NCBI GenBank assembly: GCA_021464245.1
Contig: JADCRB010000067.1
Location: forward strand, 4,440,974-4,504,973
Source of the DNA: Carallia brachiata
Lineage: Eukaryota > Streptophyta > Magnoliopsida > Malpighiales > Rhizophoraceae
Length of the DNA: 64,000 nucleotides
Direction of reading: 5' to 3'
Shown here piece by piece: positions 1 through 12,574 of this stretch (the stretch's first letter is position 1; each line of letters begins with the position of its first letter). The translations under genes were made by a program, and so were the position numbers. The notes under the pieces were generated by a model, which saw nothing but the letters and a program-made list of their open reading frames with translations, made no database searches and had not been told where the DNA came from.

Positions 1-187
1 TTTTGAGGGCTTGTTGAAACAGTCAGGTTGTCTTGAAAATGAAGCATATGCTTCACTTGTTGGGTTGTCTGCTACCGGAGAAAAACTGTCAGCTGAAAAT
101 GGTAGAGTTGATAATAAAAATGCCAATGATGGTGAACAAAATGAAGGATCTGAGATGCTTTTCACCCAATTGGAGAATAGTCTGTGA
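1..187 (+). CDS. 3' end of an unrecognised gene (partial)
   Basis: An open frame enters from the left edge (first full codon at base 2) and ends at TGA 185-187, giving 61 residues. It runs from FEGLLKQSG to FTQLENSL and is rich in Asn, Glu and Gly, as is typical of a disordered C-terminal tail. There is no stop in this frame and codon use looks coding. An overlapping 85-codon frame from base 33 is judged to be a shadow. The following 200-300 bases look like a 3' UTR. I do not recognise the family; the upstream exons lie outside the window. Confidence 0.55.
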   Translation, partial: FEGLLKQSGCLENEAYASLVGLSATGEKLSAENGRVDNKNANDGEQNEGSEMLFTQLENSL

Positions 188-3027
188 TGCTGCTTCCTTC
201 TATGTGGGAACAATATTTGTTCAGCACAGGGGTGCTCCGAAGATTCAACTTAAAGGCTGTACATTTTTGGGTGGTTCTCAGTCTTCGTAACGTCATCACC
301 TGCCCAATTCATGTGTCCTTATAACAGTCAGGAACCTGAAATGTGCTTTTCTGGGCAAACACTATATATATTTGCTCGTATTCATACGCTTCAAATTGCT
401 GCCTGTTGTCCAGCTCCTTTGTCCTGCTAGTGTAGGTGGAGTTGGAGTTGGATCAATACGGGTCATTTCCTTGGCTTAAGATGCTAATTGATTCCGGTTG
501 GCCAAGTATTTTTCCAATTCTCTCCGCCATTGCTTATTTTTCTTTTCAAGGTTACCATTAAAACTTTTCCGGTTGGCCAACTAAGCATCTTTCCTTTTTG
601 ACTGTTTGATCGATCCTTTACACGAGGTAGTCCACAATCAGGAGTTCTCCAAAAGGTTCGAAGCAAAACGTAGACCCGGTTGACTGGATCCTTCGACCTT
701 CTATTCCTGAGGATGAGGTGCCAAAATGCTGTGTATTTAGAGAGATTCGAACCTGCTTTTCTAGTTATTATCACTACCTAACTTGCTTTCCTAGTTTTGG
801 CAGGCATATATATTTCCATGACAGATGTTGCAAGTACCAATTCGAACACGTTTGTTTGTGTTCAATTCCAACCACCTCTGCAACATTGCTCATATGATTT
901 AGCCTTTTTTTTTTTTTTCTATCAATCAAAGAAAGAATTTTCTCACATGGATCTATAAAATTCATTTACTTTCAAATGTATACTTTTTTTGAGAATTACT
1001 ATTTGTGAAACTAACAGAGTGGAAATAAATCTTTTTTAGGCAGCAATTCCCATTGATAATAATAGGTTTATAACACTGCAAGCCCTATGAAGGTTTAGAA
1101 TCTGGCCCAATTCCAAAATGCAGGCTTTGAACTTATTGGTATTGGTTAAGCCAACGTGTGAATAGTCAGGCGAGCGCCATGTTAAGTGGCTGATCAATTC
1201 CTATTTTTGGTGAGTGAATCTCGCTCGAAGCTCACTTATCAAGGAAAGAAAATCAATAAATTTGGAGTCGAGCCAAGAAGGACTTGTAAGAGAGTAAAGC
1301 TCTCTAAGTGTTCTTTTTCTCTACACACAAGATTTGAATTTAAGACCTGACTTATTGGTGTTAGAAGAACGAAACTCCATATCACTTACCTTCATAGACC
1401 AATGCGGCTTTCAGATACGGGGTCTCAAACCCAAAAACAAAAAATCAACAAACATATTGGTGTTAGAAGGTATGGGTAATTCTTGATGTGTGCGATAAGG
1501 CTTCACTAGGATGATGTAGAGGTGACAAATTTGAGTTACATAAGTAAATTTCTTTTTGAAAAGGGAATGAATACAGATCTTGAATTTTTTTGTCCAAATT
1601 ACAACAATTTTTTAATTTTTTTTAACTGAAATAATACTTTTTACAACCAAAGAAATTTTTTTTTTTTATCGTAAAAAATATTACTGTAATTAAAAAATCG
1701 AAAACTTGTTGTAATTTGGATAAAAAATCAGACAAAAAAATTTGGGCTTCTTACTTTTTCCCTTTCGAAAATAATGATAAGATTTCAAATGCAATGGGCA
1801 CCTTGTTTCAAATAGTAGGGCGTCAAAAGTGTGGAGGGTCATCTTAAATTGACTTGAGATCAGGTAGTGAGCTGCCGTGCTTTAAGGACTGGCTCTAAAA
1901 TTTCTCTCTTTCCCGTCTAGTTTTGGCCCTTTTTTCTTTGTTTGTAGAGAAGCATATATTGCAAAGTATGCGGATGGAAATAGTGCAGGCATTGTTAGAA
2001 ATAATAAAGTAAAAAATAACAAATGGACGCAAATAAAAAATAGAAATATATGAAATTATATTTGAGTCACATAAGATACTGTTTTTAAAGATAATTTCTG
2101 TTCTTGTTCTAAACTCAAGATAGTGTAGTAAGTCGCAGTAGTTATTCTCTCAATATACAACAAGTTTTCTTACTAATGTGCACTTTAAATAGTGAGGTAG
2201 CAGAAACAACTCTAATCTTAATTATCTCAGTAAATTTAAGCAAAAGCAGTGTATGAAAAAATAAAAATGTATGAAAATTAATTTTTTTGGAGAAGAAGAT
2301 GACGATGTTTATATAATAGTTTAGGCTTTAAGGCATATAAAAATAAATAATGGTTATAAAAGTAAATAATGGGTAGAATAAAGATGATTGTAACAGTTGC
2401 AACGGTTAGTTTTTTAATAGTCCAAAACTACTAATTTGATTAAAAAATTCTAAATGATCTAAAAAATATTAAACTCGGGAGTGGACCGACAGCGTCACAT
2501 GCGCTCTATGTTGCGCGAGATTTCTTATAAATTTTTTATTTTATGAAATATAAAAAACATATTAGTTTGTAAATAAATAATATTTAACTTTTCTTTTATA
2601 TGTAGAATTCTATTATCTTTATATGCTCTCTTATTAAATAGTATTTAACTCTTCTTTTTCTCTTGAAATTCAAATCTTTTAAAATACTATGCTATTACAC
2701 TATTTTCTAATAGGCATCACATGGAGAGCACATGCACAAGTTGGATGCGAAATATACTGTTTACAGATTTTTGATACACTGGCCCTTCAGAGGAGTTGTC
2801 CCTCTCGGGAGACCAGCTTTGTTCTGCTATTATCCCTCTAGGCAAAGAAAACACGCTTCCAGCTTGGTCCCAACCAGGATTCGAGGTTGCGATTTTCAGT
2901 TTTAAAAACAATTTTAATACTAGCTCATTGGTCCACTACTTACTTTACTGTCCACTTTGTTTGTTTGAACTTAGGCAAAACTCGAGGTAGCTTACTTACA
3001 TCCACCATTCTTATACGTCAAGAAAAA

Positions 3028-3062
<35 letters not shown>

Positions 3063-5286
3063 GTAAATCAATCAATATAGCTTAGCTTGTATATTTTATT
3101 GAAAAATTGGTTCATGAGATTTATCAAATATTTGTCCAATCCTGTTAACCAAATATCCCATCGCGTACTCAGTTGGGCATCTAATTGATTAAAAAAAAAT
3201 CAAAGGAAATGGTAACCAAGGATATGCTACCATCAACTGCTTTGCTTGTTCACTTGTTTACTCGGATGTGCCAGACTGCCAGTAAATAAGTGTTCTTAAT
3301 GAGTTGGCCTTTTAACTTTCCCGTATAAAATAAAACTCACATCTAGTGAGCTTGACAGAGTGGAGAGCTGGAAATAATTAGTTGGCTCCAAGCAGGTTTG
3401 GTTCAAGTTTGAGGTAGTTTTAACATTGCCTTATTCAACTTCAAGCAAAAAAGAGGTGAAAAAAAAGTAGAAGAAGGACAAAATTAAATCAGAAAAATTT
3501 CGATTTTATTTCGGAATTTTTGGTCAATGATGCGGGGCGTATTATGTTCATTGTAGGAGAAACCGAATTCCAATAGAAAGACAACTTGAAAATTATAGTT
3601 TATGATTAGAGTTAGTCAAAAACTCATGGCCACTCAACAATTCAATTAGATCTACTTGAAATTTAATTCTACGTCATTTAAATTGACTAAAAAAAATTCA
3701 ATAATTCATAATATCAAAAACCAAAATGGCTTATAATTCGAGTATTTTAAATCCAAACAACCCACAATATGAATAACCAAACTCAAAAATCGATTTCTAA
3801 TATATTCAAAACTCTATAAACCTGACAATACATATTAAATCTAATGAATAGAATACTTGATAAATCTAAAATTCGAATGACCTAAAATTCAAAATAATCC
3901 CACTTTAATACGAGACTCGCTCGCAACTTTAATTTACGGAGTGCCAGACATTTTTATTATAGCTGAGAGCAAATCACATATATGTTAAAAGAGGAAATCT
4001 CGCCATTATCGCGCATAGCGAGCTTTATCATCGTTCGGCTACAAAATTTATTCATCGTATATTCCAAAGACGTGTCTTAACTATAGACTTTAGAGACTTT
4101 AGAACGTGTATGTTTGGAAGATAAACATAATTTACCCTTTGTTTCAGGCTGAGCATGTGACACAAATGCCATGGTCCCGCATAACAAATGCATTTATTTT
4201 TTTGAAAAAAAAAAAAGAAATCAGTCACCGTACATTTCTGTTGTAATAGATTATACTATTCGCTTCACAAAATAGGTTAGAATATTCACCCGAGGGAGTA
4301 AACTCTGACTGTCATGCAACCGTCACCAGACCGTTTGAGATCTTATGAATGCAGCATCATACACTTAGCTCCGCCAACATGTAAAATTTCCACTCATAGC
4401 CTCCTCTCACTATCACACTCTAGCCATCCCTGTTCAAATCCATGTTACTGTTTTATTGCCCAATTGGACAGGAATCAAAACACATGCGAGATCTCACCGA
4501 AGATGGGACCCATAGATTATAATCGCAATTTTCCCACATATAATCACATGATGGACATGGCATGCCCATCACCATTGCCACAATAAATCGCCACAAAACC
4601 CCAAATTTTCTTTCAAGAAAAAGACACTAATTAACCCAAGTTGAACCATCCTCTGTTCCCTCTTCCTCGAGTTAAATTTAAATTAGAATAATCATTAGCC
4701 TACCCCAAACCCCAGGGGCAGGGGGGGTAGGTGCCCTTTTTTTTTTTTTTTTTGGCCAAAATATAAGGAGGTTTGTTACAACTTGTAGGGACCGTAAATT
4801 TGACGCATTCTATGATTTTCACATTGCATTATCATCATTTATAATGTACATTTATAGCTTTTGTTGTTATGTCAAAAAAAAAATTTATAGCTTTTGTTGT
4901 TAATTGCAATAATATATCGAGAAAAGTTTTTAGATTTGAGTCTTGTATATGATAAAAAATAACTGTAGAGAAAATTATATCTTTTTTAAAAATTTTTTCA
5001 ACTCAACTCTAAATTAATCGAAGTTCAATACAACTTCTAGATATTAAGATTTAGACCAAATATAATATATAAAAAATTAAATATATAAAAATAACTATCA
5101 TGATACTACAATGTACCTATGTAGGGATCTAAGAAGGATCTCAAAAAGATCACAAAGACAAAAACCCACAGGGTATGAATACCGACCCATTAACGACCGC
5201 GTACGCCACTGCTTGTTTGTTATATACAAGTGGTAAAAGCCGAAGCAAAACCAGACATTATTGGCACCCAAAAAAACTGGCGATCA
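188..5286. other. Gene-free spacer with minor repeats
   Basis: About 5 kb, mostly AT-rich. Bases 188 to about 480 probably form the 3' UTR of the left-edge gene. The open frames at 484-965 and 2717-2990 match nothing I know. A 90-codon ATG frame at 4314-4586 lies in less AT-rich DNA but shows no domain, transmembrane segment or splice partner, so it is not called. There is a (TAA)n microsatellite near 3030. Bases 5090-5286 are the probable promoter and leader of the cyclin gene, with a TATA-like tatataca near 5220. Confidence 0.5.
3029..3062. repeat. (TAA)n microsatellite
   Basis: About eleven uninterrupted TAA/AAT trinucleotide units in AT-rich spacer DNA. It is a simple sequence repeat and is likely to vary in length between individuals. 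Confidence 0.95.
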
Positions 5287-6349
5287 ATGGCAGACATAGA
5301 ATTAGAGAACCCAAATGTGATGCCAAAGTTCATCACTTTCCTCTCTTCTCTGCTGCAGAGAGTGGCCGAGTCAAACGATCTCAGCCTTCAATTTCAGGCT
5401 CAGAAAATTTCAGTTTTCCATGGACTGACCAGACCCACAATCTCCATCCAGAGCTACCTGGAGAGAATTTTCAAGTATGCAAATTGCAGCCCTTCTTGCT
5501 TTGTCGTTGCCTACGTTTATCTCGATCGGTTCGCTCAGAAGCAGCCCTCTTTGCCTATCAATTCTTTCAATGTTCATCGTTTGCTTATAACAAGTGTCAT
5601 GGTTGCTGCCAAGTTCATGGATGACATGTATGTTCTCAATTATTCGCTCCTCACCCTTCATAGGAAAAAAAAAAAAAAACTTGAAATTTCTTGCAAATGA
5701 TAGCTTAGATTTGCATTTTCTTCAGCATGTTTCTTAACTAAACTGCTTCTGCTAGTCTACTGAATTGAAATTCCAGGCCTTCACTGTGTTTTATGATCTG
5801 GATTTGGTTTTCCGTACTTTTTACTTCTTTATATTTAAAAAAAAAAATTAACACGAAACAACATATCAGCAACGAAAAAATGAGAATCAATCAAATTTCA
5901 CTTAGTTTGATAAATAAATGAATTTAAAAGTAAAAAAATTACTTGATTCTCTTCTTGTTGCTGTCATATTACTTATTATATGTTGTTACGTAATGATGCT
6001 CTTTTAAAAATTCAGATGAATAAATAATAAATAAACAATTAGGAGATCTAGTTATTTACTTAATTTTAATTTGAATTGTGCAATTTTCAGGTATTACAAC
6101 AACGCTTACTATGCAAAAGTTGGAGGAATTAGCACAATAGAGATGAACTATCTTGAAGTGGATTTTCTATTTGGATTGGGATTCCACTTAAATGTGACAC
6201 CTAACACCTTCCACACATACTGCTGCTATCTCCAAACAGAGATGATGCTGCAACCATCTCTAAGTTTAGCTGAATCTTCACTGAACTTGGGAAGATCATT
6301 AAAGGCCCATTTGTGTTTCAGTGAAGAAGAAACTTCCCATCAGAAGTAA
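5287..6349 (+). CDS. U/P-type cyclin (CYCU/CYCP), two exons
   Basis: Exon 1 is 5287-5627 and exon 2 is 6091-6349. The 463-bp intron has a GTATGT donor and a TTTTCAG acceptor and splits the ATG codon of MDDMYYNN. The product is 199 aa, the usual length of plant U-type cyclins, which resemble yeast Pho80 and bind CDKs, mainly CDKA. The cyclin box covers roughly residues 40-150. Family hallmarks are [20 protein letters not shown], the AYVYLDRF helix, [17 protein letters not shown] and [10 protein letters not shown]. The start ATG at 5287 begins MADIELENP; the in-frame codon further upstream at 5230 is GTG. The Ser-rich C-terminal tail after the box is typical. A role in cell-cycle or phosphate/nutrient signalling is inferred from the family only. 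Confidence 0.95.
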
Positions 6350-9103
6350 CAGCAACTTGCTGTATAAGCATTAATTGTTAGCTCTAAATGTAGTTAGTTA
6401 TAGAGATAGTGACTCCCCCACCTTGGGTTTGGCTAACTAGTGCCCCAAACACATTGTTGTTTGGTTGTATCTTCTTTTTTTTTCTTTTCATATTTGGATT
6501 TTCTTGTCAGAATTTGTACTTCAAATTATTTAGCATGTAATGTACAGGTGGGATTATCTCCTTTACAGTCTGGCAATCAAAGACACACCTTCTCTTTGCC
6601 TTTCAAGCTTCATACATTGATAAATTTACAAAGAAATGATCCTAGCTGGTGCTAAAATTTATGGCCTTTTTTTTCAAAATTAACTTGTGTGTTGTACAAT
6701 ACGAAAGCGTCACGATACAAACATTTTAGTAAGCTCTTTTTCGCAATTCCTATGTGGAGCTTATTTGTCCAAATTTATATAATGTTCTTATGATATCATG
6801 CAATATGTTACGGTTAGGCCATTCAGTATAAAAATCTCACTAATATCATTAATTTTTTTTTTTTACGTGTGGTATTGATATTTAATCCATTAATTGGGGT
6901 TCATGCATACAAATAAAAGAATTTATGGTTGAAATTGAATGAAATTTTTGTTTAATCGTAAAAAAAATTAATTATTCACTGATTCACGGTTACTTTATTA
7001 GGATCCACATTTGTTTGAGGGTGCACGACCCTCAAATTTATATTTTATAGTAGTTATAGATATAATTTATATTAGTTTTAACTTATGGCCTTCACTCAAA
7101 TTTATGTCTTGCCCGCTTACTTATCTCACTAGAAAAAATGATGTGAAGAAGTTTAAATTTATATTATTATTTCTATTAAAGTTTTATATGTTGTTCCCTC
7201 TAAATTTTACATTTTTCATTTTACTCTCACTCTCTTGTTTTTTTTAACTGGAAGGTAATTATATATTAAAATAATATTATTATACTATGTAAATTACTAT
7301 TTATCAACAAAATGATATAATTCTAATATTTATGTCACATTCTAAAATAAAAAAACTTGAAAAAAAAAATTTAATACCTTTTTGCTCCCACCACTTCAAT
7401 TTTTGGATACGCCTATGAATTATCTTTTGTCCCTGTAATAATTCTGTTTACAAAATTCTGATATGTTCACAAGTTGAGATTCCATTTCCATAGTTAGGAA
7501 ATGGCACTGAACAGCACAGACGGGTGTGTCCTAGCTGATTGGAACAGTGGTTAGAAAAAGAATACGAGTGAGTGGCCAGCGAAAACAGGCTCAATGGTTG
7601 TTGGGCATGGAGGGTTGGGCTGGAGACAGCAAAGAATAAAGTACTCAGAGTACTGTTCTGTCCTGTTCTAGTAATTATCTGGAAAGTAACGAGTGCAACT
7701 GGCTTATAGAATTTAATTTCAGTGATAGATTTTAGGATTGAATTATATTAAAATTAAGAGATAAGATTAAATTTTTAACTCTTTAATTTAAAAAAAATAT
7801 CGTAATTATTTAATTACTTTACGTTTTATACACACGAAATCATAATGCTCTTTCAGAAAATTGTGAAATAACGCGACTACGTTTTCGTTTAATGCATTAA
7901 CAAAAGAAAAGGAAAAAAACAAAGAAATTAATGAGATTTCCTTCTCTGTGACATTTGCATCAAATTTTTGATATGAGAGGACAAGCAACATGTGCAACCA
8001 TGAACAACATTTGCAGTTAGCTCACATTTGTCGGCAACTTTGCCTCTTTTTTTAAATTTTCTTTATTTTTGTAGTATCCATTTTTTTCTCATTATTTGGT
8101 TGATCATCCTTTTGTATCTTCTTGTCTTCATAGTTAGAAAAAAGGTCAAAACAATTTTTCACGAGACATTTCAACGATTATTAACTTAAACCTCTATATA
8201 ATTTAAATTTAAAATCTTAAGAATCAAATATGAAATTTATGAAAAATGAGTAGAACTACTATATCTTACAATTCACAATTAATATACAAAAAGAAAATAA
8301 AAGAAAAGAAATGGGTTAATTACTCGAAATAGTAGTTCAGTGATAAGTAGACGTGTATTTAACATTGGCAACTTGAGTTCAAGTTTTTGCGCCTGTGCTC
8401 TTCCTAGGCAAATGGTTAGGCGTCCGCTACAATAGAGAAAGATTGTGGCACAGTAATGAGTTCTAGACTCTGTAATCACAATAATTTCTAGTGACGGAGA
8501 CACGCTCGACTTTATTAATACTTAGGTAGTGAATCTGTTTTTTTTAGAGTAGTTGAATGAGATATTGTAAATTGAAATTATTTTGATTTCGATCTACAAA
8601 TTCGATGATTAATATATCTATGACAAATTTTTTTTTTTGGGTTAAAAAAATGATGAAATGGGTTAAAACAAAAGGGAAAAATTGAATTCCGGATTGGAAG
8701 TTGGGCATGATGACATGATCGAGCTTTAGCCTAAGTCCGCCTAGTACAAAACTGGGTCCGACCCGCTGTAACACAAGTTGGCCCTGTGTGCTCCTCTCCA
8801 AAAAGATTTGGGTTAGAATCTCAAAAAACAGAAAAGAGCATTGAGGCCTCTGCCCCACAGGATGTCATGCAAAATTGCAAGTTGACTTGAAGGCACCCCA
8901 TTTTTATTTGCTTTGGTATTGCAAAATGCAAATTGAGTTGTTAGTTGTTACAAACGTGCGAGATGTAAAGTTTTTAAATTTAAATTGAAATTTAAATTCG
9001 AGATATTTAATTCAAAAAATAACTCTACTGCCAATGAATTAGAGTTCATTGGCAACTCTATATCAATGTTCTAATATATGTCACGTCGAAACTTCAAAAT
9101 TCC
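6350..9103. other. AT-rich spacer, no gene seen
   Basis: Bases 6350 to about 6670 are probably cyclin 3' UTR. The rest is AT-rich with short open frames but no recognisable protein. A less AT-rich island at about 7500-7640 has no coding signature. A SINE-like stretch lies at 8320-8520. Confidence 0.5.
8320..8520 (+). mobile_element. Possible tRNA-derived SINE remnant
   Basis: About 200 bp begins with an A-box-like stretch (agtagttcagtgataagtag) and about 35 bp later has a B-box-like gagttcaagtt. This is the spacing of an RNA polymerase III promoter in tRNA-derived SINEs. No clear 3' tail or target duplication is visible, and both boxes are degenerate. The call is tentative; it could be chance similarity in a non-coding repeat. 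Confidence 0.3.
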
Positions 9104-9232
9104 TCAGGCAATCTCTGTATGCCCATTTGCGGAAGGCCATGTGCATGGGGAAAAGCCATCTTGGTTTAGCTTCCTATAAAATGTCGGCTTCCAGAATAGC
9201 AATTCTCTTGCGATCTCCGTTTGTCCAGCCAT
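9104..9232 (-). pseudogene. Ankyrin-repeat protein fragment
   Basis: On the minus strand an open stretch reads MAGQTEIARELLFWKPTF, then LNQDGFSP and NGHTEIA. This is one and a half plant ankyrin repeats: the loop and helix pattern GxTEIxRELL, then a new repeat beginning NQDGFSPxH and ANGH.EI. A frame change between SP and NGH breaks the second repeat (the expected Met-His is in the next frame), and a stop follows. No other ankyrin units or membrane domain are found nearby. It looks like a relic of an ACD6/ITN1-type ankyrin gene, inferred from repeat style only. Confidence 0.6.
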
Positions 9233-11431
9233 AATGCGCAATGTTACATTGTTTTCTTTGTTTTTTATATACAAAAAACACTGTTTTATGCAAATGAAAA
9301 CTGAACCCTTAAAAATGAACGAATAGATATGAGCAAGCACTCGAAAAATAGGAAAATGCAATTGTTCCTTTTTTAAAAATAAAAAAAAAATTCGTCGCAG
9401 ATATGTCGGTTATTGAATATGTAGGCCGATCTTATTATATCGTTGTCGTCCCCATTCAATTATCCCCTGAGGTGTAGACCCACCCCGTCTCCCCCTAACC
9501 GGAGCAATTGTTCTAATGGGTCATGGATCCTTCTCCGTATATGCAAGAATAACGAAGGTAACATTTGTACAATCAGTTGGATCACTGAGTTGCCTTAATG
9601 GACATTTTAAGATTGATGGAACAACCAAGTTAACAATGCAATTCTACACGTGGCCCCATGATTTTTTAAGCCAGATGTTTGTTTGTTTTTTTATTTTTTA
9701 TTTTTTAAATTAGCTACAATTTTTATTTGAATTAGAAATTTTTAGTATTGACAGAGCCCTCTATTTTTGACATTCACAATTTCCATCATACACTCAAACC
9801 ATACTTAAATCAATGTACAAGCGTCTCTTATGTTATCTGTTAGAACATGTATTGAAGTTTGCTATTATTTTTTTTGAATTAGTTGGTTGTGCTGCAAAGT
9901 TGCAGCCCAATCGGTGGCTGTCGCCATCTTTACGGAGAAAAGATAAAACAGGCCGCACCGTCGCTCTCAGGCCCAAAGCGGCAATTTTGGCTGTACTTCT
10001 ATTAAATATAATTATATTTTAAATAACAATAAACTCTATTATATTTTGATAATTTATTTATTTTTTAAAATTTAATTATCTAATTATTTATTTACATCAC
10101 TTTTAATCTTACTTAAAAATTTTAAAATAAAGATAAATACCACGAAAATTTATTCATAAAATTTCATAAAAATTTTTAAATTTTATGATAATATTTAATT
10201 TACATAAAATTTAATTTAAAAAAATAAAAATACAAATAACTTATTTACACAACAACAAAAAGAGAAAGAACGTAAAGAAAATTTCGTACTATATATTAAA
10301 TAGCAGTTTACATATATCCTCCGTACTTATTTTGCAGTAAAAAAATATATATATAAAAAGAAGATAAAGTTTATTAATAATATTTAATAATAATTTATTG
10401 AAAAAATATAGGTGGACGAGATTTGGTGGACGGAAAAATAGACGCGAGAATTTTTTTGTGCAACTAAATAATTTTTTTGTGCAATAAGACACTGAATTAT
10501 TACAACAACTTTTAAAGTATTTTTTCATCTATTTTTTCGTTATAGGAATTAAGCGTCTGGTTGCACAAATAAACCACCTGATTGCACAAAAAAAATTTTC
10601 AGTTTATTTTCCGTCCACCTAATATTGTCTACCTAACTGAACTCTAATTTATTTTTTAAAGTTTAATATATTTTTTACATATTAATATTATTGTGCCCAA
10701 TAATTTACTGAAGTAAAAGATTTTCCTTCGGCCACATCTCAGAAAAATCAAATCAAAATCGCCGTCACAAACCACCAATCTCCGTATTTTCAACCACGTT
10801 ATCCTCATCCATCTCAACCGCATAAGTAACCGAAGAATATATAAACACCAAAATCACCTCCCAAGGCCGAGCCCTACTCCCCAAGTAAGTCACAGCCAAA
10901 CCAACCACCTTAGGCGGTGGATGATGACGAACGACAATTGATGCTTATCTTATTGTTCTTTATGATCTATGACCATGATAGTAGGCGGCCCCCGCTTCCT
11001 AACCAAAAGTCAGAAAAAGTGGATGTGGACTGGACGGCCACCATTTTGTCCTAGCCCTAGGGCTCCCCAGCCAGCCCATCTTAGCCCGCGCCCCCCGCCC
11101 CCCAGCCTCCCAACGCCCACCTCCTCCACACCAATGCCTAACCGCCGGCCCTGTTCTCAGCATCAGCCGCACGCACCCCCACCACCTCTCTTTAAAAAAA
11201 TAAATAATTTAATAATGCCACCAAACCCCACTTCTCGCCCACTCCCACCGCTATCACAACCACAACCGCAGCCACAACAACAGCCACCTCCCAACTTCCC
11301 CAATCTTCCCACTTTTCTTTCTTATCATTTTCTCTATCCCCAAATACAAAAATATCTGTTTTTGGGGCTTCGCCCTGAATCTCGAATATTTTGATCTTCT
11401 CGATCCTGAAAATTAAGCGCCCAAACGAGCC
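9233..11431. other. Spacer and trihelix-gene leader
   Basis: Bases 9233-10400 hold no recognisable gene. An inverted-repeat element occupies 10400-10644. From about 10985 the base composition changes to C-rich, with pyrimidine and CCCC runs, over 450 bp up to the trihelix start. This probably holds its promoter and 5' UTR. A TTTAAAAAAATAAATAAT stretch near 11191-11210 could serve as a TATA region. A small upstream frame beginning at ATG 11216 and ending at 11394 would be a uORF if transcription starts before it. Confidence 0.5.
10400..10644. mobile_element. MITE with long terminal inverted repeats, MULE-like
   Basis: The left arm (taggtggacgagatttggtg, ggacggaaaaata, then aatttttttgtgcaa repeated) is mirrored on the right by gcacaaaaaaaatttt, ttttccgtccacctaata and gtctaccta. 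The inverted repeats extend about 85-90 bp each side, leaving a loop of roughly 45 bp, so the transcript could fold into one long hairpin. The 9-bp word taatttatt flanks both ends (10391-10399 and 10645-10653), as expected for Mutator-like elements. There is no coding capacity, so it is non-autonomous. The A/T-rich duplication could be partly chance, but the inverted repeat is clear. Confidence 0.8.
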
Positions 11432-12574
11432 ATGTCCGCACCCGGATCTGGATCTCCGTCGTCGCCTCCTCCGCAAGACTCGGCGGCGGTCATCCCGTCT
11501 AATTCGCTGACTGCAATGTCCCCCGCCGCACCGCTGCAAGTGTCCGCCAATCCGCGGCGTCTCCCACCGCCGTGTTGGTCCCCCGAGGAGACCGCAGCGC
11601 TGATCGACGCCTACCGCGACAAATGGTATACTCTCCGCCGTGGAAACCTCAAGGCCAACCACTGGCAAGACGTCGCCGACGCCGTGGGCCGCCGATGTCC
11701 GGCTGCTTCTCCGCAGAAGACCGCCGTGCAGTGCCGACACAAGATGGAGAAACTCCGGAAGCGGTACCGTACCGAGATCCAGCGCGCCCGATCCATGCCC
11801 GTGTCTAGATTTACCTCCTCTTGGGTCCACTTCAAACGGATGGACGCCATGGAGAAAGGACCGCAGACGCCGGCGGCTGACTATAATAATTCGGAAAGCG
11901 ACGGTGGAGGCGGAGGAGAAGATGATAATGACGACGAGAACGACGATGAGGAGGAGGACAATCAGGGATTCTATGTGGAGAATTACAAGAATGGAGCCAC
12001 TCTCATGAACAACACGAGGAGTATTCATAAACTGTATCGGAATGGGATCGGAAATTATTCCGGTGGCAGTGCGATTGGTGGTGGTTCCGGCGCCGCTGGT
12101 GGTGGTAATTTTAGGTTTAGAATACCCTCCGGAGTCAGCATAGCGCAGCCGGGACCTAATTTTTACGCCAAATTCGATCCAAAGTATGCTGTGAAGGCTA
12201 GTTTGGCCTCTAATTTTAATTCGAATATGAATCAGAAGCCTATATATAGTAGTGTGTCCAGCGTGGGAGTGGGAAGCAGTAAGGCAATGAGGGGAAGCGA
12301 GGAGATTAGCAAGAAGAGAGATATGGAGCCAATGGAGGAGATGGTGGCCGCGATAAAGGTTTTGGGAGATGGGTTTGTGAGGATGGAGCAAATGAAGATG
12401 GAGATGGCGAGGGAGATGGAGACGATGAGGATGGAAATGGAGATGAAGCGCACGGAAATGATTCTGGAATCGCAGCAGCGGATCATTGAGGCCTTTGCGA
12501 AGGCCTTCTCGGAGAAGAAGACGAATAAGAAGAAGAAGCAGCAGCCTAACACAATGGCCTCCCCAGAGTCTTAG
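11432..12574 (+). CDS. Trihelix (GT-like, ASIL-type) transcription factor
   Basis: An intron-less frame of 380 aa. Residues about 45-120 form a Myb/SANT-like trihelix DNA-binding domain: CWSPEETAALIDAYRDKW, then NHWQDVADAV, then KTAVQCRHKMEKLRKRYR, with tryptophans at about 49, 65 and 78 and a further W at 131. An acidic Asp/Glu patch follows at about 155-182, then a Gly/Asn/Ser-rich linker. The C-terminal coiled coil (about 310-370) is rich in Met, Glu and Lys and ends in a basic KKKKQQ stretch. This layout matches plant ASIL1/ASIL2-like repressors, which bind GT elements in the nucleus. The start ATG is at 11432 with a Ser/Pro-rich N-terminus. The first half of the gene is much more GC-rich than its surroundings. 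Confidence 0.95.
   Translation: MSAPGSGSPSSPPPQDSAAVIPSNSLTAMSPAAPLQVSANPRRLPPPCWSPEETAALIDAYRDKWYTLRRGNLKANHWQDVADAVGRRCPAASPQKTAVQCRHKMEKLRKRYRTEIQRARSMPVSRFTSSWVHFKRMDAMEKGPQTPAADYNNSESDGGGGGEDDNDDENDDEEEDNQGFYVENYKNGATLMNNTRSIHKLYRNGIGNYSGGSAIGGGSGAAGGGNFRFRIPSGVSIAQPGPNFYAKFDPKYAVKASLASNFNSNMNQKPIYSSVSSVGVGSSKAMRGSEEISKKRDMEPMEEMVAAIKVLGDGFVRMEQMKMEMAREMETMRMEMEMKRTEMILESQQRIIEAFAKAFSEKKTNKKKKQQPNTMASPES

Noticed and set aside
5175..5624. 149-codon frame overlapping cyclin exon 1
   Set aside because: Out of frame with the recognisable cyclin box and without family similarity.
11192..12391. 399-codon open frame on the minus strand
   Set aside because: It is antisense to the GC-rich trihelix gene. 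Its His/Arg/Val-rich composition is the mirror of the Asp/Glu/Met codons, and it has no domain or start context.
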